Shown: in pieces, positions 1-8,307 of the stretch
How the letters are laid out: every line of letters begins with the position of its first letter
Position numbering within the stretch: position 1 is the first letter of the stretch
NCBI RefSeq assembly: GCF_000384315.1
Contig: NZ_ARVW01000001.1
Coordinates: forward strand, 8,663,001 to 8,727,000
Source: Amycolatopsis nigrescens CSC17Ta-90
GTDB taxonomy: Bacteria > Actinomycetota > Actinomycetes > Mycobacteriales > Pseudonocardiaceae
Direction: 5' to 3'
Length of the DNA: 64,000 nucleotides
The notes under the pieces: model-generated
Seen by the model: the letters and a program-made list of their open reading frames with translations, nothing else
Told to the model about the DNA's origin: nothing
Database searches by the model: none
Made by a program: the position numbers and the translations under genes

Positions 1-428
1 GATCGGTTGGTGGCCTTACCGGCCACGAATTTGTGGACCCCGAGCATCGTGCCCGCCGGAACAGACGTCGTCATTCGCGGGTCCTTCACGATCCCGGCCA
101 GCTTGACCGGGGCATTCTGCTTCGGCCGGCGATCACTCGAACTGACGAGCGGAACATGATAGTGGAAGAAAACCAGAAAAGGTCCGCCATCGCTGTTGAC
201 CGAGATCTTGCCGACATGCGTTTCGTGGCCGAACTTGGGGGCGACGACGAGCTTGAGCGCATCCCGCATCCCGTTGATCTGCGATCGGTAGGACTCCTGG
301 CGTGCCATGCCTTCGACTTTGCTAGACCATTCTTTGAGGATGATGTCGACCGCCGGAACATCGGTGGCCAGTACGTCGACAGGTGGCTCGTTTGTCGCTT
401 CGGTCAAGGCAACTGGCTGATCGGTCAT
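1..428 (-). CDS. Unknown protein, C-terminus cut by window edge
   Basis: An open frame reads leftward from an ATG at 428 and stays open to base 1, giving 142 codons without a stop. An AAGGG ribosome-binding site lies about eight bases upstream of this ATG. The visible part starts MTDQPVALTEATNEPP and includes DIILKEWSSKVEGMARQES and KDPRMTTSVPAGTML. It has no signal peptide or membrane segment. I do not recognise the family. Codon use is less GC-biased than in most neighbours (several AAA, GAA and CAT codons), which may point to a transferred gene. It is transcribed in the same direction as the kinase/reductase pair to its right, after a gap of about 130 bases. Confidence 0.55.
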   Translation of the reverse strand, partial: MTDQPVALTEATNEPPVDVLATDVPAVDIILKEWSSKVEGMARQESYRSQINGMRDALKLVVAPKFGHETHVGKISVNSDGGPFLVFFHYHVPLVSSSDRRPKQNAPVKLAGIVKDPRMTTSVPAGTMLGVHKFVAGKATNR

Positions 429-478
429 GGTTTCGCCCTTCAAGCGCACGACGGTGTGCGCGTCCCTCGCCAAGTGCA

Positions 479-491
479 GGAGCAATGCTCC
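479..491. promoter_or_regulatory. Short perfect inverted repeat upstream of the edge gene
   Basis: GGAGCAATGCTCC is a 6-1-6 perfect inverted repeat about 50 bases upstream of the ATG at 428. It could be an operator for that gene. Nothing else supports this. Confidence 0.25.
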
Positions 492-560
492 AGTACGGGC
501 GGCTCAGGCGCCACCGACCAAACGGGTACCAACCGTCACGGCTCTGTTTCAAACCGCGCG

Positions 561-1976
561 TTACTCGTTGAGCGGTAACAATATTTCGAACCGGGTATCG
601 CCGGGCTCCGATTCCACCCGCAACCGGCCGCCGTGCCGGTCGACGATGATCCGTCTGGAAATGTCCAGTCCCAGCCCGGTTCCTTCACCGGCGGGTTTCG
701 TGGAAAAGAACGGCTCGAAGATCCGATCCCGTATCCCTGCCGGGATGCCCGGCCCGGTGTCGCGGATCTCGACCCGGACCAGGTCGTCCGTCCGGCCGGT
801 GCGGATGGTGAGGGTGCCGGAGCCGCGCATCGCGGCGACCGCGTTGTCGATCAGGTTGGTCCACACCTGGTTGAGCTCCCCGGCGTAGGCCGGCACCGGG
901 GGCAGCGAACGGTCGAACTCCCGCACCACCGTGACCCCGGCGCCGATCTTGCCGGTCAGCATCACCAGCGTGGACTCGAGCCCGTCGTGCACGTCGATCC
1001 ACTGGTGCGGCGCGCGATCCATCTGCGAATACTGCTTCGCCGCACCCACCAGCGCGGAGACGCGCTTGGTCGAATCCTCGATCTCCGCCATCAGCAGCTC
1101 GGTCTCCAGCGCGTAGGCCAGCCAGCGGACCGCGCCGTCGATCAGCGTGGCGCCCACCGAATCCAGCACCTGTTCCAGGCTTTCCGCGGTGAGCCCGGCC
1201 GCGGCGAAGATCGCCGCGAGGTCCCAGCCCTGCTCGATTTCGTGCGCCTCGAGCCAGTCACCGATCTCGTCCTCGCGGTCGGCCTGCCGCATCGCGGTCA
1301 GCGTTGGCGCCGAGGCCACCTCCTCGACCAGCCGCTCCTGCACGTCCAGCAGTTGTTCGAGCAGGTCCGGCTCGATGTCCTTCTTGGCCAGCAGCGCGAG
1401 CTTGTGCCGCATCCCGGCCACCCGCTCCCGCAGCGCCGCCGTCGCCCGCACCGCGGCGGCGGCCGGATTGTTGAGCTCGTGGGTCAACCCGGCGGACAGT
1501 TCGCCGAGCGCGAGCAGCCGCTGCCGGGACCCGATCACCGCGTCGCTGTTGCGCCAGCCGAGGAACATGCCCTCCAGCAGGTGCGTCGCCATCGGGAACC
1601 ACTCGCCGAACCGGGCCGCGAACTGCTCGGCGGGCAAGGTGAGAAAGGTCAGGTCGCTGACCGCGTGCACCGACGCCGAGTAGCGCTGCTCGCCCCGCTG
1701 GCCCATGAAGAACTGGGTCGCGCCGCAGTAGGCGCCGCGCTGGTCGGAGCGGATCAGTTCCAGCTCGCTGCCACCGACCAGCCTGGTCAGCCGCAGCGCG
1801 CCGGAGAGCAGCACGTAGAAGCAGGTGGCGGGCTCGCCCTCGCGGATGATCGCGGTGCCGGCCGGGTAGTCCTCCCGCACGGCGTGCTCCAGTACCCAGT
1901 CGAGCTGATCGTCGGCGAGCCGCTCGAACAGGAACAGCTCACGCAGGAACTCGCGGGTCAGCGGCGGTGTGCTCAT
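561..1976 (-). CDS. Sensor histidine kinase with N-terminal cyclic-nucleotide-binding domain
   Basis: This 471-residue soluble kinase has no membrane segment. Residues about 10-130 form a cNMP-binding (CRP-like) beta-barrel, with GTAIIREGEPATCFYVLLSG as the typical ligand-barrel start. The H-box is at GELSAGLTHELNNPAAA, where His is the phospho-acceptor. The C-terminus has a complete HATPase_c domain: N-box LNQVWTNLIDNAVAAM, G1 IRDTGPGIP, F-box EPFFSTK and G2 GEGTGLGL. Its ATG overlaps the stop of the upstream reductase gene in an ATGA, so the two are translationally coupled. The likely partner is the receiver domain on that reductase. The ligand is not known; family members are proposed to sense cyclic nucleotides or related effectors. 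Confidence 0.9.
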   Translation of the reverse strand: MSTPPLTREFLRELFLFERLADDQLDWVLEHAVREDYPAGTAIIREGEPATCFYVLLSGALRLTRLVGGSELELIRSDQRGAYCGATQFFMGQRGEQRYSASVHAVSDLTFLTLPAEQFAARFGEWFPMATHLLEGMFLGWRNSDAVIGSRQRLLALGELSAGLTHELNNPAAAAVRATAALRERVAGMRHKLALLAKKDIEPDLLEQLLDVQERLVEEVASAPTLTAMRQADREDEIGDWLEAHEIEQGWDLAAIFAAAGLTAESLEQVLDSVGATLIDGAVRWLAYALETELLMAEIEDSTKRVSALVGAAKQYSQMDRAPHQWIDVHDGLESTLVMLTGKIGAGVTVVREFDRSLPPVPAYAGELNQVWTNLIDNAVAAMRGSGTLTIRTGRTDDLVRVEIRDTGPGIPAGIRDRIFEPFFSTKPAGEGTGLGLDISRRIIVDRHGGRLRVESEPGDTRFEILLPLNE

Positions 1977-3631
1977 TGCTGCTCCAGGTAGCGGTGCACG
2001 AGCGTGACGGCCATCGCGCCTTCGCCGACCGCGGAAGCCACCCGTTTGACGGACTGGGCGCGGACGTCTCCGGCCACGAAGACCCCGGGGATGGAGGACT
2101 CCAGGTAGTGCGGATCCCGGTCGAGCGGCCAGCCCGGCGGACGGCGGCCGTCGACGAGCAGATCCGGCCCGGTGCGCACGAACCCGTGTCCGTCGCGGGC
2201 GATGGCCGTACCGAGCCACTCGGTGCGCGGCGCGGCCCCGATGAACACGAACAGGTGGCCGGTCTCGACGGTCTCCGTCACGCCGGCGTCCTGGTCGCAC
2301 AGGGTCAGCCGTTCGAGATGGTCTTCGCCGTGCGCCCGCAGCACCGTGGTTCGGGTGCGCACGTGCACGTTGCCGATCTTCTCGAGCTGCTCGACCAGGT
2401 AGTGCGACATCGACGCCTGCAGCGACGGGCCGCGCACCAGGAGGGTGACGTCGCTGGCGTGCCGGGAGAAGAACACCGCGGCCTGCCCCGCGGAGTTCGC
2501 GCCGCCGACGATGTACACGTGCTCGCCCGCACATTCCGGCGCCTCGGTGGACGCCGACCCGTAGAACACGCCGCGCCCGGTCAGTTCCGCGGCCCCTTCG
2601 GCCTCCAGCGCCCGGTACGACACACCGCTGGCGAGCACGACCGAATGCGCGGCGACCTCGGTGCCGTCCCCGAACGTGATCACCCTGGCCGAACCGCGGG
2701 CCTCCAGCGCCACCACGTCCCGCGCGGCCAGCACCTCGGCACCGAACTTCTGCGCCTGGCGGCGAGCCCGGTCGGTCAGCTGCGCGCCGGAAACCCCGTC
2801 CGGGAAGCCGAGGTAGTTCTCGATCCGGGAGCTCTGCCCCGCCTGGCCGCCGGTGGCCTCGCGCTCGACCAGCACGGTCCGCAGCCCCTCCGACGCGCCG
2901 TAGACCGCCGCGCCGAGCCCGGCCGGACCGCCACCGACCACGATCAGGTCGTAGAACTCCGCGGCCGGGCGCGTGGACAGCCCCACGGCGTCCGCGATCC
3001 CCTGCTCGTCCGGATTCTTGAGCACTCCCCCGTCCGGCGTGATGAGCACCGGGATGTCACCGGCGGTGGCGCCCGCCGCCTCCAGCAGCCGAGCGGCCTC
3101 CGGTTCGTCCACCGAGTACCACCGGTACGGCACCGTGTTGCGCGCGAGGAAGTCGCGAACCCGGTACGAGGCCGGAGACCAGCGATGCCCGATGATCTTG
3201 GTCTGCTCGACCGCCCTGTCCCCCGCCGCGCACCAGGTCTCCACCAGCGCGTCGACCACCGGATACAGCTTCTCCTCCGGCGGATCCCACGGCTTGAGCA
3301 GGTAGTGGTCGACATCGACCACGTTGATCGCCTGGATCGCGGCGTCGGTGTCGGCGTAGGCGGTCAGCAGCGCACGCCGGGCATGCGGGAACAGGTCCAT
3401 CGCCTGCTCGAGGAAGGTGATGCCGTCCATCTGCGGCATCCGGTAGTCGGCGAGGATGGCCGCGACCGCGTCACCGCGCAGCTTGAGCTCCCGCAGCGCG
3501 TCCAGCGCGTCGGCGCCCGAATCGGCCCGGATCACGCGGTAGTCCCCGCCGTAGCGGCGGCGGAGATCACGGGCGACCGACCGGGAAACGGCCGGATCGT
3601 CATCGACGGTCATCAGAATCGGCAGGCTCAC
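1973..3631 (-). CDS. Response regulator fused to thioredoxin-reductase-like FAD oxidoreductase
   Basis: This protein has 552 residues from the GTG at 3631 (VSLPILMTVDDDP). Residues about 4-125 are a receiver domain, with acidic pocket VDDD, phospho-Asp in LADYRMPQMDG, and the LLTAY and LLKPW switch motifs. Residues about 140-220 resemble a glutaredoxin-like fold, but SPAS stands where CPxC would be. Residues about 235-550 are a class II pyridine nucleotide-disulfide reductase, with FAD motif VVGGGPAGLGAA, NADPH motif VYIVGGANSAGQAA and C-terminal GVFVAGDVR. The redox-active CxxC is absent: GVFYGSASTEAPEC occupies that position, so disulfide reduction of thioredoxin is doubtful. The gene is translationally coupled to the downstream kinase. 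Confidence 0.92.
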   Translation of the reverse strand: MSLPILMTVDDDPAVSRSVARDLRRRYGGDYRVIRADSGADALDALRELKLRGDAVAAILADYRMPQMDGITFLEQAMDLFPHARRALLTAYADTDAAIQAINVVDVDHYLLKPWDPPEEKLYPVVDALVETWCAAGDRAVEQTKIIGHRWSPASYRVRDFLARNTVPYRWYSVDEPEAARLLEAAGATAGDIPVLITPDGGVLKNPDEQGIADAVGLSTRPAAEFYDLIVVGGGPAGLGAAVYGASEGLRTVLVEREATGGQAGQSSRIENYLGFPDGVSGAQLTDRARRQAQKFGAEVLAARDVVALEARGSARVITFGDGTEVAAHSVVLASGVSYRALEAEGAAELTGRGVFYGSASTEAPECAGEHVYIVGGANSAGQAAVFFSRHASDVTLLVRGPSLQASMSHYLVEQLEKIGNVHVRTRTTVLRAHGEDHLERLTLCDQDAGVTETVETGHLFVFIGAAPRTEWLGTAIARDGHGFVRTGPDLLVDGRRPPGWPLDRDPHYLESSIPGVFVAGDVRAQSVKRVASAVGEGAMAVTLVHRYLEQQ

Positions 3632-3655
3632 GCGTCCACAGTAGACGTGCCTTCC

Positions 3656-3693
3656 ATCATGCACTGTGCATGTTAGCATGCAGTGTGCATGAT
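3656..3693. promoter_or_regulatory. Divergent operator, imperfect 17-4-17 inverted repeat
   Basis: Between the reductase start (3631) and the hydrolase start (3716) lie two copies of ATGCAsTGTGCAT separated by GTTAGC. The whole stretch forms a 17-base inverted repeat with a 4-base centre, with 15 of 17 pairs matching. Such paired dyads are typical of TetR, MarR or PadR operators. No regulator gene adjoins it, so the cognate protein is unknown. It overlaps the upstream possible starts of the hydrolase (GTG 3683, ATG 3689), which argues for the downstream start at 3716. Confidence 0.6.
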
Positions 3694-3715
3694 AGAGCGG
3701 AAGGAGCACGGCTTC

Positions 3716-4549
3716 ATGGACAACTGGCAACTGGAGCACACCTACCGCGGCGCCTCCGGCGTGCTCCGCTGGAGCCGGCACGGCGCCCCTGATGCGGAGC
3801 CCGTCGTCCTCCTGCACGGCACCCCCTTCTCGTCGTACGTGTGGCGAGACATCGCCCGCGCGCTGTCCCGGTACTACCGCGTCTACGTGTGGGACATGCC
3901 CGGCTACGGCCGGTCCGAGAAGTCCGAGGGCCAGGACCTCTCGCTGGACGCGCTCACCGCGACCTTCGCCGACCTGCTGGACCACTGGCAGCTTGACCGG
4001 CCGCGGGTGGTGGCCCACGATTCGGGCGGGGCGCTCGCCCTCGGCGCCCACCTCCTGCACGGCGTGCCCTACCGGCAACTCGCCTTGGTCGACGCTGTTG
4101 CCCTTTCGCCGTGGGGCAGCCGATTCTCCGAGTTGGTCGGCGGGCACTCCGACGTGTTCGCCGAACTCCCGATCGAGCCGCACGCGGCCATGCTGCACGC
4201 CTACACGAACTCCGCCAGCGGCCCGGGGCTTCATCCGGCCACCCTGGAAGCACACGTCGCGCCCTGGCTGACCGAAGCCGGACGCCCGGCCTTCTACCGT
4301 CAGCTGAAGGCCCGCCTGCGCGATCAGGGCTTCACCGATGCGTTGCGGGACAAGTACCGCGAGCTCGATCTTCCCGTGCTGCTCTGCTGGGGAGAGCAGG
4401 ACACCTGGGTGCCGGTGGAGCGAGGCCGCGAGCTCGCGGACCTCGTTCCCGGGGCACGGCTGCACACCACGCCGGGAGCCGGGCACCTGCTCCCCGAGGA
4501 CGCCCCCGCCAGTCTGGCCGTCAGCCTCTTCGACTTCCTGAGCCACTGA
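3716..4549 (+). CDS. Alpha/beta hydrolase (haloalkane dehalogenase/epoxide hydrolase-like)
   Basis: This cytoplasmic protein has 277 residues from the ATG at 3716, chosen because GGAAGGAG sits ten bases upstream; in-frame starts at 3683 and 3689 lie inside the operator. The fold is clear: oxyanion motif VVLLHGTPFSSYVW, then DMPGYGRS. The nucleophile elbow is VVAHDSGGALAL, with Asp rather than Ser in the nucleophile position (H-D-S-G-G), as in haloalkane dehalogenases and epoxide hydrolases. The acid is in LLCWGEQDTWVP and the base in TTPGAGHLLPEDAP. A family assignment beyond this is not safe. It is divergent from the reductase/kinase operon and shares its operator region. Confidence 0.88.
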   Translation: MDNWQLEHTYRGASGVLRWSRHGAPDAEPVVLLHGTPFSSYVWRDIARALSRYYRVYVWDMPGYGRSEKSEGQDLSLDALTATFADLLDHWQLDRPRVVAHDSGGALALGAHLLHGVPYRQLALVDAVALSPWGSRFSELVGGHSDVFAELPIEPHAAMLHAYTNSASGPGLHPATLEAHVAPWLTEAGRPAFYRQLKARLRDQGFTDALRDKYRELDLPVLLCWGEQDTWVPVERGRELADLVPGARLHTTPGAGHLLPEDAPASLAVSLFDFLSH

Positions 4550-4556
4550 CCGCGCG

Positions 4557-5558
4557 TCAGCGCCAGGACGTACGGGGAAACCGCGTACCGGACCAGAACC
4601 GCAGCACCTCGCGGTTGAAGTCCGAGGGCCGCTCCCAGTTCGCCGAGTGCCCGGCCCTGCGGTACACCAGCGTGGCGGCGTCCGGCAGATGGGCGGCGAT
4701 CATCGGCAGGATCGGCGGCGGCAGATAGAGGTCGGCGTCACCGGTGATGATCAGGGTCCGCACGGACAGGGTCTCCAGCCGAGGCCAGTCGATCGGCTCG
4801 GACAGATCCTGGCCCGGCACCGAGTGCCCGCCCAGCGAGCGGTCGGAGAGCTCCTTCCACCGCCGAGCACCCTCCTCGTTCGCCGCGCGGTAGTGCGGGC
4901 TCAGCTCCAGGAAGTCGTGTGGCAGGTTGTCGAAGCCCTGCGGCCGCAAGGATTTGGTGACCCGCAGGTACTCCGGGTCGGAGATGCCCATGAAACTGCT
5001 CAGGATCACCAGGCTGAGCAGCCGCCGGGGATGGAGCAACGCGTAGTCCGTCGCGTAGTAGCCGCCCAGCGCCGCGGCCAGCAGGTGGAACCGCGGCAGC
5101 CCGAGGTGTTCGACCAGCGCGTGCAGATCCGCGGCGCCGACACCCGGGTCGTCCGGCGCCGGCGGAGTGGAGTTGTAGTGGCCGCGCCGCGAATACGCGA
5201 TCACCCGGTAGCCGGCGCGGGCGAACACCGGCTGCTGGTACGGCCACGACAGAGCGCTCCCGCTGCCGGGATGCACGAGCACTACCGGGGTGCCGTCTCC
5301 GCCGGTGTCCCAGAACCACAACCGCCCGCCGGGCACGTCCAGGAACCCTTCCCCGGCGGGCACCTGCGCCGGAATCGGCTCGGGCGCCGGCGGATGGTCC
5401 GCGCCGCGCACGGGCTCGGAACCGGTCGTGGCCATCGCCCTCCCCGGCGCGGCGAGTGCCACGGCGATGGCAGCGGACACGGAGGCGGTGGAGGCGAGCA
5501 CGGCCCGCCTGGCCACCTGCCCCCGGCCCGCTCCGCCGGGGTTCGCTGGACTGATCAT
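4557..5558 (-). CDS. Secreted alpha/beta hydrolase-fold protein with Ala at the nucleophile position
   Basis: This 333-residue protein has an N-terminal export signal with twin arginines (VARRAVLASTASVSAA), probably Tat. The hydrolase fold is evident from VVLVHPGSGSALSWPYQ, the acid in LIITGDADLYLP and the base in RRAGHSANWERP. The elbow reads HLLAAALGGYYA: the usual G-x-S-x-G-G serine is Ala163, coded GCG. It may be inactive or use another mechanism. It follows the luciferase-like gene by 52 bases on the same strand and is probably the third gene of the operon starting with the monooxygenase. It converges on the hydrolase at 3716-4549, with 7 bases between them. Confidence 0.82.
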   Translation of the reverse strand: MISPANPGGAGRGQVARRAVLASTASVSAAIAVALAAPGRAMATTGSEPVRGADHPPAPEPIPAQVPAGEGFLDVPGGRLWFWDTGGDGTPVVLVHPGSGSALSWPYQQPVFARAGYRVIAYSRRGHYNSTPPAPDDPGVGAADLHALVEHLGLPRFHLLAAALGGYYATDYALLHPRRLLSLVILSSFMGISDPEYLRVTKSLRPQGFDNLPHDFLELSPHYRAANEEGARRWKELSDRSLGGHSVPGQDLSEPIDWPRLETLSVRTLIITGDADLYLPPPILPMIAAHLPDAATLVYRRAGHSANWERPSDFNREVLRFWSGTRFPRTSWR

Positions 5559-5610
5559 GGGCAGTGAGAATGCACCGGGCTGTTGTTAATGTCAACACCT
5601 GGTCGGGTCC

Positions 5611-6690
5611 TTACCCGCTGGCCGCCAGGTTGTCACTGGTGAGCAGTTCCCGGACCCTGGGCACGACCTGCTCTCCGTACAGCCGGATCGATTCGAGGCG
5701 CTGCTCGTGCGGCAGGGCGCCGGCGCTGTACTTGAGCTGGAACCGCGACAGGCCGAGGGTGCGCACCGCCCAAGCGATCTTCCGCGCGACCGTCTCCGGC
5801 GAGCCGACGAACAGCGCACCGCGCGGCCCGGCCATCGCGTCGTAGTCGGCGCGGGTCATCGGCCCCCAGCCGCGTTCGGCACCGATCTTGGCGAACACGG
5901 CCTGGTGTTGCTCGAAGTGCTGGGCCACCGCGAGTTCATCGGTCTCGGCGATGTGCCCGGGGCTGTGCATGGAGATCGGCAGCTCCGGGTGGCCCGCCTC
6001 GGCCAGTGCGCGCCGGTACAGCTCGGCCAGCGGCGCGAACCGCTCCGGCGACCCGCCGATCACGGCCATCACCAGCGGCAGGCCGTACGCGGCCGCCCGG
6101 ACCACCGACTGCGGCGTGCCGCCGACGCCCACCCACGCGGGCAGGCGACCGGACTCCGTGACCGGATAAGCCTGCGCGCCGTCCAGCCCAGCGCGCACGG
6201 TGCCGGTCCAGCTGACCGGCTTTTCCTGCTGCAGGTGCGTGAACAGGTCCAGCTTCTCGGCGAACAGCACGTCGTAGTCGGCCAGCGAGTAACCGAACAG
6301 CGGGAACGACTCGGTGAACGAGCCGCGGCCGAGCGTGATCTCGGCGCGGCCTCGGGAAAGCGCGTCCAGGGTGGCGAATCGCTCGTACACCCGCACCGGG
6401 TCGTCCGAGCTGAGCACCGTCACCGCGGTGCCGAGCCGGATCCGCTCGGTCTGTCCGGCGATCGCGGCCAGCACGACATCCGGCGAGGACACCGCCATCT
6501 CGGCACGGTGGTGCTCACCGACGCCGAAGTAGTCCACCCCCACCTGATCGGCCAGCACGCCCTCGGCCGCCACCTGGCGGATCGCCTCGGCCTGGCTCAC
6601 CGGCTGCCCGTCCGCGCCGTTCTCCACGTCACCGAAGGTGTCCAGCCCGAAGGTCGGCTCTTGCCTCGTGCCCAGGATCTCGTAACCCAT
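5611..6690 (-). CDS. LLM-class (luciferase-like) flavin-dependent oxidoreductase
   Basis: This protein has 359 residues from the ATG at 6690, which has AAAGGGG six bases upstream. It has the TIM-barrel bacterial luciferase pattern: DYFGVGEHHRAEMAVSSPD, IRLGTAVTVLSSDDPVRVYE, and LSRGRAEITLGRGSFTESFP. These match F420- or FMN-dependent oxidoreductases of the luciferase family. The substrate is unknown. It lies 26 bases downstream of the FAD monooxygenase, so both are probably on one transcript controlled by the TetR regulator at 8308. Confidence 0.9.
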   Translation of the reverse strand: MGYEILGTRQEPTFGLDTFGDVENGADGQPVSQAEAIRQVAAEGVLADQVGVDYFGVGEHHRAEMAVSSPDVVLAAIAGQTERIRLGTAVTVLSSDDPVRVYERFATLDALSRGRAEITLGRGSFTESFPLFGYSLADYDVLFAEKLDLFTHLQQEKPVSWTGTVRAGLDGAQAYPVTESGRLPAWVGVGGTPQSVVRAAAYGLPLVMAVIGGSPERFAPLAELYRRALAEAGHPELPISMHSPGHIAETDELAVAQHFEQHQAVFAKIGAERGWGPMTRADYDAMAGPRGALFVGSPETVARKIAWAVRTLGLSRFQLKYSAGALPHEQRLESIRLYGEQVVPRVRELLTSDNLAASG

Positions 6691-6716
6691 GTTCCACCCC
6701 TTTCGTAGTTGAACGC

Positions 6717-8261
6717 TCAAACACCTGGGGTTGAGACGATATTCCACGGCCCGATCCATTGCTGCAGGGCGGCTTCGAGACCGGTGGTGTCAGCGGTTTC
6801 GGCAGCCCAGGCGACCACCCCGTCCGGGCGTACCAACACCCCGGCCGGGGTCGCCGGGTGATCGGTCACGGTGTTCACCCGCTCGGACCAGGCCGCGGCG
6901 AAGCGGGCGAACGCGCCGTCCGGAGTGCGGTCCAGCAGCAGGAAACCGCCGCCGTGTCCGTGGTCGGCCAGGCGGGAGCCGTCCGTCAGCCACAGGTCGG
7001 GGACGAACCGGCCGACCAGCGGATGGTCACCGGGCAGGTCGATGCGCTGGGTGACCCCGGAGAGCTTCTTGACCGCGTAGGTCGTGCCATCCCGGGTGCT
7101 CAGCAGATCGGCGACGATGTGCCGGAGCGCGCCCGACTTGGAGTCCCCGCGCAGCACCCCGATCTGGGCCCGCGTCCAGTCCAGCACCCAGGCGCCAAGG
7201 GGACGACGCTCGGCGTCGTAGGTGTCGAGCAGCCCTTCGGGAGCCCAGCCGGCGACCACGGCGCCGAGCTTCCAGCCGAGGTTCATCGCGTCGCCGACCC
7301 CGAGATTGAGCCCCTGCCCGCCGAACGGCGGGTGCACGTGCGCGGCGTCGCCGGCCAGCAGCACCCGCCCCGACCGGTAGGTCGCGGCCTGGCGGGTGTT
7401 GTCGGTCCAGCGGGTCGGGGTGGCGCGCAGCGCGGTCAGCGTGACGTCGGTGCCCGAGACCCGCCGCAGCCTGGCCTGCAGGTCCTCGATGGTGACCGGT
7501 GCCGAGCGGTCGGCGGGACCGCCGTCGAACTCCACGGTGATCACCCGCCCCGGCTGCGGCCCGTAGCGGTACGTCCCACTGGCCGACCACGTCCAGCCAT
7601 CTCCGAGCTTCTCCGGGTCGACGATGTCGACGACCGCCAGGTGCCCGGTGAGTTCGGGGTCGGTGCCGGGGAAGTCGATGCCCGCGAGGCGGCGCACGGC
7701 GCTGTGCCCGCCGTCGCACCCGACCAACCACCCGGTGCGCACCGGGTGGCCTGTCGCTGTGCCGACGAGCACGCCGTCTCCGGTGTTTTCGAGCGCGGTG
7801 ACCTCCACCCCTCGACGCACCGGTACGCCGAGTCGCGCGACCTGCTCGGCGAGCAGCGCCTCCAACTCCCGCTGTGGCACCATCCGCGCTCCGCCGGCCG
7901 CGGTGTGCGCGGCGAGGTCGGGATCGGACCAGTCCACGAGATCGGCGTCGAGGCTCATCCCCGCGAAGTGCCCGGTGAACCGCGGGTCGCCGGGCCTGCG
8001 GGCGAACGATCCCATCCGCTCGAGCACCTCCCGCTGCACCGCCTCGGCGGCGGGCAGCAAGCCGCGGCGGTCGAGTGCCTCTGCCGTCGGCATGTTGATC
8101 GACTGCGCCTTCATCGCCTCGTCCGGCTCTGCCCGTCGCTCGAGCACCTGCACCTTCGCCCCGGAGAGCGCCAGCTCCGCGGCGAGCACGAGGCCCACCG
8201 GCCCGGCTCCGACCACGGTTACATCTACCTCTGACGAACACTGTTCTAAGTCCACGAACAT
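6717..8261 (-). CDS. FAD-dependent aromatic monooxygenase (PheA/TfdB type)
   Basis: This 514-residue class A flavoprotein hydroxylase has N-terminal VTVVGAGPVGLVLAAELALSG (Rossmann GxGxxG). The DG motif appears as GWLVGCDGGHSAVRRLAG. The second FAD motif is RVLLAGDAAHVHPPFGGQGLNLGVGDAMNLGWKL, given here only to mark its position near residues 285-320. The C-terminus is a thioredoxin-like domain as in phenol and rifampicin monooxygenases. It uses NAD(P)H and O2 to hydroxylate an aromatic or polyketide substrate. The listed ATG at 8261 lies inside an operator, so a leaderless transcript or a slightly later start is possible. It is the first gene of an operon divergent from a TetR gene. Confidence 0.92.
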   Translation of the reverse strand: MFVDLEQCSSEVDVTVVGAGPVGLVLAAELALSGAKVQVLERRAEPDEAMKAQSINMPTAEALDRRGLLPAAEAVQREVLERMGSFARRPGDPRFTGHFAGMSLDADLVDWSDPDLAAHTAAGGARMVPQRELEALLAEQVARLGVPVRRGVEVTALENTGDGVLVGTATGHPVRTGWLVGCDGGHSAVRRLAGIDFPGTDPELTGHLAVVDIVDPEKLGDGWTWSASGTYRYGPQPGRVITVEFDGGPADRSAPVTIEDLQARLRRVSGTDVTLTALRATPTRWTDNTRQAATYRSGRVLLAGDAAHVHPPFGGQGLNLGVGDAMNLGWKLGAVVAGWAPEGLLDTYDAERRPLGAWVLDWTRAQIGVLRGDSKSGALRHIVADLLSTRDGTTYAVKKLSGVTQRIDLPGDHPLVGRFVPDLWLTDGSRLADHGHGGGFLLLDRTPDGAFARFAAAWSERVNTVTDHPATPAGVLVRPDGVVAWAAETADTTGLEAALQQWIGPWNIVSTPGV

Positions 8262-8285
8262 AGTTCTACGTACGGAACGTTGTTC
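8236..8285. promoter_or_regulatory. Triple GAACnnnGTTC operator array between monooxygenase and TetR genes
   Basis: Three perfect dyads, GAACACTGTTC (8236), GAACATAGTTC (8256) and GAACGTTGTTC (8275), stand 20 and 19 bases apart on nearly the same helix face. They fill the divergent promoter region and run into the first codons of the monooxygenase. This is almost certainly the binding array of the adjacent TetR protein, giving autoregulation and control of the operon. Confidence 0.85.
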
Positions 8286-8307
8286 GTGTCAAGGTAAGCT
8301 CGGCGGC

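Noticed and set aside
633..1991. Plus-strand frame of 452 codons opposite the histidine kinase
   Set aside because: It is an antisense shadow; the kinase motifs on the minus strand are complete.
3683..3715. Upstream starts of the alpha/beta hydrolase (GTG 3683, ATG 3689)
   Set aside because: Both lie inside the operator and lack a ribosome site; the ATG at 3716 has a very good one.
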